Of a DNA stretch of 59,710 bases, positions 53,131 to 59,710 are shown piece after piece. The DNA is from Deltaproteobacteria bacterium (GTDB taxonomy: Bacteria > Myxococcota > XYA12-FULL-58-9): NCBI GenBank assembly GCA_016218825.1, contig JACRCV010000084.1, positions 1 through 59,710 of the forward strand. The letters run 5' to 3'. Below the pieces are notes generated by a model. That model did not search any database. It saw only the letters and a program-made list of their open reading frames with translations, and was not told the origin of the DNA. The stretch's first letter is position 1. The number at the start of each line of letters is the position of its first letter. Both the position numbers and the translations under genes were made by a program.

Positions 53131-55268
53131 GGCTGGCTGTAGCGGTAGAGGCCGCCGCCGTCGGTGCCGAGGTAGAGGGCGCCGGACTGTGGATCGAAGG
53201 CGAGCGACAGGCAGGTGAACGGGGCGCCGGCGTCGGTCCAGGTGGCGCCGTCGTCCTTCGATTCCCAGAGCGCGGTGTCGCCGGCGACGTAGAGGTGGGT
53301 GGGGTCGAGGGGATCTTCGGCGGCGTCGGTGAGCGTCATGTTTTCGAGCCCGAGGAGCGTGAAGCTCTGGCCGGCGTCGGTCGAGCGGTACAGGCCGACG
53401 CCGTGCTCGAAGGCGGCGAACAACCGGCCCGCGGGGGTGCGGCGCAGGAAGGTGCTGCCGAAGTGGCCGGCGAGGGACGTGACGGTGTCGGCGACCGCGT
53501 CGTAGCGCACGGCGCCTTGCCGGCCGACGATGACGACGTCCCGCGACACCGCGGCGACGTGGGGGGTGTAGCCGGGGTCGAGCTGGGCGAAGGTGGCCCC
53601 GGCATCCAGGCTGCGGAACAGGCCCTGGTAGCCGGCGCCGAGCCAGATCACGTCCGGGTCTTCGGGGGCGCGCGACACGCTGTTCACCGATTCGTCGACG
53701 TCGAGGCCGGCGGCGAGCGCCCAGGTGTTGCCGGCGTCGGTGCTCCGATAGAAGCGATCGCAGTCGTTGGCGCTCACGACCCACTCGGCGGCGTTCTCGG
53801 GATGCACCGAGATGTCCTGGGCGTTGACCGCAGCGAGGCCGGTGCCGCCGAGCCCCTCGAAGCCGGCGAGCGGCTGCCAGCGGAAGTAGCCGGCGAGGCT
53901 CGCGGCGCAAAAGAGGGTGCCGGTGGCGTCGTGCCATTCGAGGCGGCGGATGCCGTGGGCGGTGATACGGGTCGGGGCGAGTCCCGCGCCGGGCTGGTAG
54001 CGCAGGACGCCGGCCGCGTCGTGGCCGAGGAGCGCGCCGTTCGGATGGGCGACGAGCGCGCGCAGGGTGCCGCCGTCGGACGGCAGCCGGGTCTGGTAGC
54101 CGACCGGCGTGAAGGTGGCGCCGGCGTCGGTGGATCGCCACGCGGCGCGCGCCAGAAACCAGAGCTCCTCGCCGACGACCGCGAGCGTGAACGGCCGGCC
54201 GCTTTCGGGTGGCGGCAGGCCGACGGGCGCGAGCTCGGTCCACAGGGCGCCGTCGGGGCTCGTCCACAGGTCGTAGTAACTCCAGCCGCGGTCGAGGGCG
54301 ACGAGGGAGCCGGAGGCGAGCTTCACGACCGCGGCGACCGCGCCGTTCAGAGCGGTCGGGTCACAGGTGAGCAGGGCGCCGTCGGCCGTGCGGCACAGGG
54401 CGCCGGTGCTGGTGCCGACGAGGAAGCGAGTCGAATCGTTTGGATCGAGGCTCACGAAGCTGACGCTGGCGGGGGTCGCGGTCGCGCTCCAGCTGGCGCC
54501 GCCGTCGGTGCTCCGCCAGAGCGCGGTGGAGCCGGCGATGACGAGATCGGGGGTGTCGGGGCTCGCGGCCACCGCCGAGATCCCGAGGTTGGTGAGGGTG
54601 GTGGGCGTCCAGGTGGCGCCGTGGTCGTCGGTGCGCAGCACGCCGCCGGCGCCGTCGGCGTGGGTCCGCCACGCGGAGAGGTAGCCGCGGCCGTTTACGA
54701 GCAGCGCGAACCCGGAGACCTCGTCGACGGCGGTGAGGCCGGAGGGGAGGGTGGTGAACGAGTCGCCGCCGTCGCGGCTTTCGTAGAGGTGGCCGCCGCG
54801 GCTGCCGGCGAGGACGTGGCCGGGGTCGGCGGGGTCGACGGCGAGCGCGGTGATCGGGCCCCCGGAGGGTCCGCCGAGGGCGGTGAAGCCTGGGGTTTCG
54901 AGCGTCAGCTCGACGAGCACCTGCGCCGCTCCTTCGGGCCGGCCGCTCGGGTGGATGCGGATCACGTCGCGGTAGGTCCCGGCCGCCAGGTCGCGGGCGT
55001 TGACGCTCGCGTGGAGGAGCGCGGGGGTTTGGGCGGTCCGCGGATCGAGGATCAGCCATGGCGCGCCGGTCGTCGCGATGATCGGCACCGCCGCGCCGGC
55101 CGCCTCGCTCACCACGACATCCTGGGCGGGGGTGGCGCCGCCGCCTCGGGTCGCGAAGCGCAGGTAGGTCGGTGAGACCACGAGGCCGGTCTGGGGCGCC
55201 GGGCCGTCGGTTCGGGCGCAGGCCGCGCTCGCGACAGCCAAGACCAGGGCGGCGACCGCAGACTTCAT
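53127..55268 (-). CDS. Asp-box (BNR-type) beta-propeller lipoprotein
   Basis: The 713-residue protein has a lipoprotein signal with a SAAC lipobox (C17) and a BACON/Ig-like N-terminal domain near residues 25-120. The rest is many propeller blades with Asp boxes of the form S-x-D-x-G-x-T/S-(W/F), such as STDGGASWSA, TDDHGATWT, STDAGATFT, STDAGNTWA and SKDDGATWT. It resembles sialidase or Ycf48-type propellers but lacks the sialidase catalytic triad in any visible form, so binding is more likely than catalysis. It leads a two-gene unit with the PHP lipoprotein, whose start overlaps its stop. Confidence 0.85.
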   Translation of the reverse strand: MKSAVAALVLAVASAACARTDGPAPQTGLVVSPTYLRFATRGGGATPAQDVVVSEAAGAAVPIIATTGAPWLILDPRTAQTPALLHASVNARDLAAGTYRDVIRIHPSGRPEGAAQVLVELTLETPGFTALGGPSGGPITALAVDPADPGHVLAGSRGGHLYESRDGGDSFTTLPSGLTAVDEVSGFALLVNGRGYLSAWRTHADGAGGVLRTDDHGATWTPTTLTNLGISAVAASPDTPDLVIAGSTALWRSTDGGASWSATATPASVSFVSLDPNDSTRFLVGTSTGALCRTADGALLTCDPTALNGAVAAVVKLASGSLVALDRGWSYYDLWTSPDGALWTELAPVGLPPPESGRPFTLAVVGEELWFLARAAWRSTDAGATFTPVGYQTRLPSDGGTLRALVAHPNGALLGHDAAGVLRYQPGAGLAPTRITAHGIRRLEWHDATGTLFCAASLAGYFRWQPLAGFEGLGGTGLAAVNAQDISVHPENAAEWVVSANDCDRFYRSTDAGNTWALAAGLDVDESVNSVSRAPEDPDVIWLGAGYQGLFRSLDAGATFAQLDPGYTPHVAAVSRDVVIVGRQGAVRYDAVADTVTSLAGHFGSTFLRRTPAGRLFAAFEHGVGLYRSTDAGQSFTLLGLENMTLTDAAEDPLDPTHLYVAGDTALWESKDDGATWTDAGAPFTCLSLAFDPQSGALYLGTDGGGLYRYSQP

Positions 55269-55352
55269 CGGCGCGACTCTATCTCGTCCGGTCTACGTCG
55301 CCAATGGCGGCCGCTACTCAACGTCGTGGAGGAGTGCTACGTTGCTGCCGGT

Positions 55353-55439
55353 GCCGGGGTGGCGAAATTGGCAGACGCTGGGGACTTAAAATCCCCTGAC
55401 CGCAAGGTCGTGCGGGTTCGAGTCCCGCCCTCGGCACCA
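55353..55439 (+). tRNA. tRNA-Leu (anticodon UAA), CCA encoded
   Basis: The acceptor stem GCCGGGG (from 55353) pairs with CCTCGGC, with one G-U pair, followed by A and an encoded CCA at 55437-55439. The anticodon stem GGGGA/TCCCC holds loop CTTAAAA, so the anticodon is TAA. A long variable arm (GACCGCAAGGTC) marks a class II leucine tRNA, and GGTTCGAGTCCC is the T-arm. The gene reads UUA, rare in this GC-rich host, and is followed at once by foreign-looking DNA. Confidence 0.96.
55411..55439 (+). other. Candidate attachment site at the tRNA 3' end
   Basis: The T-arm and acceptor end of tRNA-Leu is the usual core of tRNA-integrated elements. The tRNA stays complete, and the integrase gene begins 130 bases away in AT-rich DNA. 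The matching repeat would lie at the far end of the element beyond the window, so the core limits cannot be set. Confidence 0.45.
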
Positions 55440-55505
55440 TAACTACTTGATATTAGAATTGAAATAGACACATCATTTCATCATCGTTTTCTCGCACCTC
55501 GCCGA

Positions 55506-55546
55506 AGTGACAACTGTGACCGAAATGTGTCATACTCCGGGTCACA
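55506..55546. promoter_or_regulatory. Interleaved inverted repeats upstream of the integrase
   Basis: TGTGACC (55515-55521) and GGTCACA (55540-55546) are a perfect 7-bp inverted repeat. TGACA (55508-55512) and TGTCA (55528-55532) form a second, shorter one overlapping it. They lie between the tRNA and the integrase start in AT-rich DNA. They could be arm-type integrase or excisionase sites, or a repressor operator. The symmetry is seen; the role is inferred. Confidence 0.45.
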
Positions 55547-55571
55547 GCAAAGCACTCCGGAGGTCCCCATC

Positions 55572-56594
55572 ATGGAGTTGTTTCAGCGCGACGGCTCTGA
55601 CAAATGGTGGTTGACGTACTCGATCGCCGGCAAGCGTTTCAGGGAATCCACGGGCACGCACGTCAAGCGTGAGGCCGAGGCCATCCTCGCCAAGCGCCGC
55701 GTCGAGATTTTCGAGGGCCGCCACTTCCCCGAGAAGAAGCGCAACGACCTCACGGTAGCGGGCCTGCGCGATCTGTGGAACGAGCACGCTCAGCACAAGG
55801 CTGACGCCAAGAAGGACAAACAGAAGCTCGGCGTCATCGTCGAATTCTTCGGTGCCAACGCGCTCGTGGCCACGCTCGCCAAGCGGGACAGCGAGCGATT
55901 CCGCGACACGCTTGCTGCCCGCGTCACAAGGAGCAAACGCAAGACCGCGCCGGCAACCGTCAACAGGTACCTCGCCCTCTGGCGAGCGGCCTTGAATCAC
56001 GTTCAGGGCGACTACCTCCATAGGAATCCGATGGCGGGCGTGGCCTTCCTGCCTGAGCGCAACCAACGCGAGCGGGAGTGCGAGGCCGAGGAGTACGAGT
56101 CGCTACTCGGACGCGCCGACGCTGACATGCGGCTCGCCCTCGTGCTCGCCTATGAGCAAGGGATGCGGCGAACAGAGATCTGTCGGTCGCTGCGTGCGCA
56201 GGTGAGCACCAAGCGGCGCGAGATCCAGGTCCCCGCCGATGCCTCCAAGAACACCTTCCCCAGGACGGTGCCGCTCACCAAGAGAGCCCTCGCCGAGATT
56301 GAGGCCGCGCCGGTGCGCATGGACGGGCGGCTCGTGGCGCTGGAGCCGGACACGGTGACGCACAGGTTTACTGGGCTTTGCAGCGCACTCGGCATCGAGG
56401 GACTGCACTTCCACGACTTGCGCGGCACCGCGATCACGCGCCTGTCCCGCGCCGGAGCCAGCCTAGCAGAGCTGCAAAAGTTCTCGGGGCACAAGTCGGT
56501 GCAGGCGTTGATGCGCTACCTCAAGCGCGGGGATCGCAGGTTGAGAGAGTTGGTGGACAAGATGGACGCGGCGGACGGAGGGCGGCATGGGTAG
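55572..56594 (+). CDS. int: Tyrosine site-specific integrase
   Basis: The 340-residue recombinase has an N-terminal DNA-binding region, a SAM-like core-binding region (residues about 60-160) and a C-terminal catalytic domain. Catalytic residues are R199 in EQGMRRTEI, H281-x-x-R284 in FHDLRGTA, H307 in SGHKS and nucleophile Y316. The catalytic set is complete, so the enzyme looks active. The ATG at 55572 has CCGGAGG eight bases upstream. It reads away from tRNA-Leu, placing it as the first gene of an integrated element. The next gene overlaps its stop by eight bases. Confidence 0.94.
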   Translation: MELFQRDGSDKWWLTYSIAGKRFRESTGTHVKREAEAILAKRRVEIFEGRHFPEKKRNDLTVAGLRDLWNEHAQHKADAKKDKQKLGVIVEFFGANALVATLAKRDSERFRDTLAARVTRSKRKTAPATVNRYLALWRAALNHVQGDYLHRNPMAGVAFLPERNQRERECEAEEYESLLGRADADMRLALVLAYEQGMRRTEICRSLRAQVSTKRREIQVPADASKNTFPRTVPLTKRALAEIEAAPVRMDGRLVALEPDTVTHRFTGLCSALGIEGLHFHDLRGTAITRLSRAGASLAELQKFSGHKSVQALMRYLKRGDRRLRELVDKMDAADGGRHG

Positions 56595-57414
56595 GTCAAA
56601 GGCGGGCGCATTGGGTGCAGCACCCGAGGGTGGACCGCCTCAGACTGCGTCGCCTCAGGCCACACCCGCCGAGGCCGCGTCGGCTCCGCCGGATGCCACG
56701 GGGATCCCCAGCGACGTGAAAGCGTTCCTCCAGTTCTGGGAGGATCGCGTCATCGGCAACATGAACGATGAGAGCTGGCAAGATTGGTTTGGTGAGAGCC
56801 GGCAAGAGTGGTTTGGGAAGAACGACGAACTACATGCTCGAATCGCCGCGGGTGATGACGCTGCCCTTCTCATCCTCGTGGCGCGAGATCCGAGGACACT
56901 TGCTCACGGCGCGGTGATCGGTCGAATCCTGCAAGCCCACTATGCGCTCCTCGCCGCGAAAGAACGGCAGCCAAGGTGGTTTGAGGAGGGGGACTATCTC
57001 GGTGAGAAGAAGAAGCGGGTCGCGGATGCTACGACGTTCCTGAATCGGCTGGCGGAGGCCATCACGCGCGCCGTGCCACGCGGGAAGGGGAAGGTGGCCT
57101 GGTCCCGAAGGATGGTTCAACGCTGCTTCGCTAGCATCGCCAAAGGAGTACTCGGGATTGCCGCCGACCCGATGGTGGCGGGCAGGAGCTGGGACGAGTT
57201 GCAGGAGGTAGCTGCCGACCGTAAGGCCGTTCGCGCCCTGGCGCGCTCGCACGAGGTCCACCCGACTGTCGTGAAGAGCTTTCTGAACGGCACTGGCAAC
57301 GACGTGCAGCGCGTGGCATTGGAACAAACCGCTGAGGAGCTTGGAATTCCGGAGGCAACGGTCGAGACGTACACCCGTGGCATCGTTTCCGAGTTGAAGA
57401 AAAGGCGGAAGTAG
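56587..57414 (+). CDS. Unknown element protein with C-terminal HTH-like segment
   Basis: I do not recognise this 275-residue protein. It starts eight bases inside the integrase gene with GGAGGG as ribosome binding site. A Pro/Ala-rich N-terminus is followed by a Trp-rich near-repeat (ESWQDWFGESRQEWFGKN, about residues 59-76), then helical segments with many Arg and Lys. Near the end, QTAEELGIPEATVETYTR resembles a helix-turn-helix. Translation coupled to the integrase suggests a role in recombination or control of the element, but this is context only. Confidence 0.72.
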   Translation: MGRSKAGALGAAPEGGPPQTASPQATPAEAASAPPDATGIPSDVKAFLQFWEDRVIGNMNDESWQDWFGESRQEWFGKNDELHARIAAGDDAALLILVARDPRTLAHGAVIGRILQAHYALLAAKERQPRWFEEGDYLGEKKKRVADATTFLNRLAEAITRAVPRGKGKVAWSRRMVQRCFASIAKGVLGIAADPMVAGRSWDELQEVAADRKAVRALARSHEVHPTVVKSFLNGTGNDVQRVALEQTAEELGIPEATVETYTRGIVSELKKRRK

Positions 57415-57440
57415 ACGCCGCCAATCCTCCGCTTCACGCG

Positions 57441-57500
57441 ATGGTCAACCAGATGACCATGTGATGCCATGTGCTCGGAGGTGTTGGCACATGGCATCAC
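57441..57500 (+). promoter_or_regulatory. Double inverted repeat covering the excisionase-like start codon
   Basis: ATGGTCA (57441-57447) and TGACCAT (57454-57460) form a 7-bp inverted repeat. Immediately after it, GTGATGCCATGTG (57461-57473) and CACATGGCATCAC (57488-57500) form a perfect 13-bp inverted repeat. The 14-base loop holds the ribosome binding site GGAGG, and the ATG at 57491 lies in the right arm. As RNA this would hide the start codon; as DNA it could be an operator or recombination site. Confidence 0.8.
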
Positions 57501-57730
57501 AGGCGCAACAGACACACTGGACGGTGAGCGATCTCGCGTTGCGATGGTCGGTCAGCCCAAACTTCATTCGCAGGAAGATCTGGGACGGCGAGCTTGTCGC
57601 CGCCCGATTTGGACGAGCCATCCGCGTCAGCGAGGCCGAGGCGCGTCGTTTTGAAGAGGGCCACGCGACCGCATCCAGCGGCGAGCCCACGCGCAACAGG
57701 CCGATGGTGGTGGCCACGGCGAAGCTGTGA
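57491..57730 (+). CDS. Excisionase-like helix-turn-helix protein
   Basis: The 79-residue protein has a MerR-like HTH_17 core: WTVSDLALRWSVSPNFIRRK, then IWDGELVAARFGRAIRVSE and AEARRFEE. This is the Xis/AlpA-type winged helix used by directionality factors and small regulators of mobile elements. The ATG at 57491 is preceded by GGAGG in the loop of a strong hairpin. Given the nearby integrase, a role as excisionase is likely, but a transcription regulator is also possible. Confidence 0.83.
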   Translation: MASQAQQTHWTVSDLALRWSVSPNFIRRKIWDGELVAARFGRAIRVSEAEARRFEEGHATASSGEPTRNRPMVVATAKL

Positions 57731-57820
57731 AGGCGATGTCTGGCCGCGGTTGTGCGGCATCGCCCGACTGCCGCCATACCGTCATCGATCTGGCTGACCA
57801 CAGCGGTCGCGGAGAAGCCC

Positions 57821-58456
57821 GTGATTGACTGCACAGACACGCCAACAATGCCGTGCCATCGTCCGAATGAGGGTGACCAACCTACGGTGCCGCCCGACAC
57901 CGTGAACGAGCGCCACGCCTTCGCCGCCGAGTACCGCTGCATCGCGGCTGACCCACCCTGGCCAGAGCGCGGTGGTGGTCGCATAAAACGCGGCGCTGAT
58001 CGACACTACAAACTGCTCCGCCCCCACGAAATCATCAGCACCATTCTCGGGGCCGGAGTCTGGCGGCCAGCTCTCAATTGCCATCTGTGGTTGTGGGCAA
58101 CCAACAATCATCTGCCCGACGCTCTATTCGTGATGGCGGCGCTCGGCTTCCGGTACGTCACCAACGCCGTTTGGGCCAAGGACCGCGCTGGTCTGGGGCA
58201 ATACCTCCGTGGAAGGCATGAGCTGCTTCTCTTTGGTGTGCGCGGGAGGTTGCCATCGCAATCTCGACGGTGTTCCACGCTCATCGAGGCCAAACGGGGA
58301 CGGCATAGCCAGAAGCCGCTTGCCGCCTTCCAGTTGATCGAGGCCGTCAGCCCCGGCCCACGGCTGGAGATGTTTGCCCGCTCTCTGCGAGATGGATGGG
58401 ATTGCTGGGGCGATGAATTGGTGGACGATCGAGCTACGGCGTCCGGGGCGGTGTAG
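57821..58456 (+). CDS. MT-A70 family adenine-N6 methyltransferase
   Basis: The 211-residue protein has the MT-A70 catalytic motif D44-P-P-W47 in CIAADPPWPERGG. It also has LWLWATNNHLPDALFVMAALGFRYVTNAVWAKDR and GLGQYLRGRHELLLFGVRG, which match the core strands of the family. It transfers methyl from S-adenosylmethionine to adenine in DNA (in phage and element members) or RNA. GTG 57821 has GGAGAAG before it; GTG 57752 and ATG 57848 are alternatives. No endonuclease gene follows directly, so it is an orphan methyltransferase. Protection of the element from host restriction is a fair inference. Confidence 0.88.
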   Translation: MIDCTDTPTMPCHRPNEGDQPTVPPDTVNERHAFAAEYRCIAADPPWPERGGGRIKRGADRHYKLLRPHEIISTILGAGVWRPALNCHLWLWATNNHLPDALFVMAALGFRYVTNAVWAKDRAGLGQYLRGRHELLLFGVRGRLPSQSRRCSTLIEAKRGRHSQKPLAAFQLIEAVSPGPRLEMFARSLRDGWDCWGDELVDDRATASGAV

Positions 58457-58458
58457 CC

Positions 58459-59694
58459 ATGCTGCTTGCCGACGACCACCTTACTGGGGGCAGCGGTGCG
58501 CGACGCCACGTCAGCATCGGTAGGGATCGGCGTGGGCGAAAACTTGAATCGGCCGATGATGGTCGGCGAGGTGCCAAGGGGCGACGGGGGCCGCCGAGGA
58601 CGCCCGCGCTCACGCTCATCCACCGTGCATGGCTCGCCTTCAGACTTGCTGAAATGGGCCTGTCCTGCCGGGAGTTTGCGGCGATGGCGGGATGTTCTGA
58701 GAGCCATGTCCGTAGCGTGTTGAATGGCAATCGTGGTCTGAGCCCTGCGGCCTTGGGGGAGTGGCTGAGGCTAGTATCACCAGACAATGCTAGTGACAGC
58801 GAACTTGATGCACAGATGCATCCGTGGTTGACGAAGATCGCATGTATGAGTGCGGAGATGACCGCAGATTGCTCATCGAAGTCTGGAAAGCAGCCAACAC
58901 CACCTCGAATCACAGTAGGCTTTCATGAGCTGAGGCTGGAAGGACAAGCCGAGAAACAGGGGGAGGTGAGAGCCCTTTTCGAGGAATTGCTACCCTCCGG
59001 CACCGACAAGGCCCTTTTGTTCACGCTCAACGGCGTAGAGTTGATGCTGGAGGCACAGTGGCTCGGAGGCGCGCGCCACGCGCGCCTCTTCTTCATCCGG
59101 GCTGTGCGCTTTGGTCATCAGGTTGTGGCGAGCCTTGAGCTTGGCTGCCGCACCCGCCGCTGCAAACCGCATCGCCGCCTTCGTGGGGAGCACAAGCGCG
59201 GCGGCAAATGGCGCGCCGGGTGCTACTACGAGGCTCAGGGTCTGGAGTGCCCGAGTGACCACTACAACACCAAGCCTCGGCGCTGTGGCTGTGAGCTTCC
59301 CGATGACCTCTACTGGAAATGCCCGGATTGTCGGGAGCTGAACGGTCACAACTGTCCCACCTGCCAACGCGCAAAACAGGAAGCGCCGGACATCTTCATC
59401 CGCGTCACCGGCCTTGGGTGTCAGCTCGGCCTTCTTGAGCCCATCGTCCAGCAATTCTTCGCGCGGTTTGTCTGCCCTGTCACCGTGGTGCGGCACGAGG
59501 TCCACATCAAGGCCGACTTTGACGAGCCCCAGGCCGCGCTCATCCCTTTCCAGACAAATGACGGTCCCTCCAAGGTTGATTCGCCCGTAAAAACCCCTCC
59601 CGCTCCCGCCTCAAAAAGATCCATCGCCGCCAAGTTGGTGTATGGCGTGCATGTTCCGACCCACCTCTCCCCAGCGTCCCCTGTTCGGTGTTGA
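58459..59694 (+). CDS. HTH and Cys-rich zinc-ribbon-like protein of unknown function
   Basis: I do not recognise this 411-residue protein. It starts two bases after the methyltransferase stop. Residues about 65-105 are a Cro/C1-like helix-turn-helix (GLSCREFAAMAGCSESHVRS then VLNGNRGLSPAALGEWL). The middle is alpha/beta. Residues about 228-310 hold many cysteines, including GCRTRRC, RRCGC and KCPDC...NCPTC with a CxxC-x7-CxxC spacing, suited to zinc binding. The C-terminal 40 residues are Pro/Ser-rich. Coupling to the methyltransferase suggests a shared function, perhaps regulation or target recognition. The next gene lies outside the window. Confidence 0.75.
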   Translation: MLLADDHLTGGSGARRHVSIGRDRRGRKLESADDGRRGAKGRRGPPRTPALTLIHRAWLAFRLAEMGLSCREFAAMAGCSESHVRSVLNGNRGLSPAALGEWLRLVSPDNASDSELDAQMHPWLTKIACMSAEMTADCSSKSGKQPTPPRITVGFHELRLEGQAEKQGEVRALFEELLPSGTDKALLFTLNGVELMLEAQWLGGARHARLFFIRAVRFGHQVVASLELGCRTRRCKPHRRLRGEHKRGGKWRAGCYYEAQGLECPSDHYNTKPRRCGCELPDDLYWKCPDCRELNGHNCPTCQRAKQEAPDIFIRVTGLGCQLGLLEPIVQQFFARFVCPVTVVRHEVHIKADFDEPQAALIPFQTNDGPSKVDSPVKTPPAPASKRSIAAKLVYGVHVPTHLSPASPVRC

Positions 59695-59710
59695 GCATCG
59701 TGTCGACGAC

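Noticed and set aside
50239-54267. 1342-residue fused frame including the PHP lipoprotein
   Set aside because: The extension is an Arg/Pro-rich shadow inside the propeller gene, and a lipoprotein signal marks the true start near 53085-53130.
55331-55558. GGAGTGCT (55331-55338) and AGCACTCC (55551-55558) flanking tRNA-Leu as possible element ends
   Set aside because: The 8-bp inverted match is short and far apart, and tRNA elements use direct repeats; probably chance.

Overview
The window is a stretch of high-G+C bacterial chromosome, most likely from a member of the Myxococcota (delta-proteobacterial type). Supporting signs are a MYXO-CTERM-like sorting tail at 46851-47282, many surface lipoproteins with beta-propeller, PKD-like or Cys-rich repeats, a membrane-anchored Ser/Thr kinase, a PilZ coiled-coil protein, an ExbB/ExbD-type motor cluster with two ExbD subunits, and AGGAGG-type ribosome binding sites. 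The exact taxon cannot be fixed from the sequence alone.

Layout. 1-976: G-rich direct repeats resembling insertion-sequence ends, then a VapBC-type toxin-antitoxin pair with a clear repeated operator. 984-7321 (minus): a 1038-residue PilZ/coiled-coil protein and two lipoproteins. 7551-9880 (plus): leucyl aminopeptidase and a TPR-zincin protein. 9884-16033: a cation diffusion facilitator (minus), then a hydrolase, a protease-like outer-membrane propeller/barrel protein and a Ser/Thr kinase (plus). 16030-26105 (minus): a closely packed run reading lipoprotein, recQ, rluA-like, holB, ricT, metG, HEAT-repeat gene. 26270-28687 (plus): a lysine 2,3-aminomutase family radical-SAM enzyme, a GreA/B-like factor and an unknown Cys-containing protein. 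28712-31288 (minus): a large membrane glycosyltransferase. 31416-31880 (plus): a cyclic-nucleotide-binding protein. 31968-36402 (minus): response regulator, nadB, lytic transglycosylase, pgsA, GT9 glycosyltransferase. 36462-39032 (plus): hrpB. 39093-43510: a divergent copper-export module (DUF3347 protein and TolC-type protein on minus, CopA ATPase on plus) around a shared inverted repeat. 43572-49284 (minus): AAA+ activator and partner, a MYXO-CTERM protein, ExbB, two ExbD proteins, a two-helix membrane protein and a Cys-rich lipoprotein. 49285-49964 holds no gene I can support. 49965-50234 (plus): a ribbon-helix-helix protein. 50239-55268 (minus): two large lipoproteins, one with Asp-box propeller repeats and one with a PHP metallohydrolase domain.

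The right end is different. A complete tRNA-Leu(UAA) gene (55353-55439) is followed at once by AT-rich DNA (20 G/C in the 60 bases 55441-55500) and by a tyrosine integrase, an unknown HTH-ended protein, an excisionase-like HTH protein, an MT-A70 adenine methyltransferase and an HTH/Cys-rich protein. This looks like the integrase-proximal end of a tRNA-integrated element that runs beyond the window. Its most striking sequence feature is a perfect 13-bp inverted repeat around the excisionase-like start codon (57461-57500), with the ribosome binding site in the loop and the ATG in the stem, preceded by a second 7-bp inverted repeat. Most chromosomal genes are on compact, overlapping transcription units, and long ORFs on the opposite strands are codon-bias shadows.
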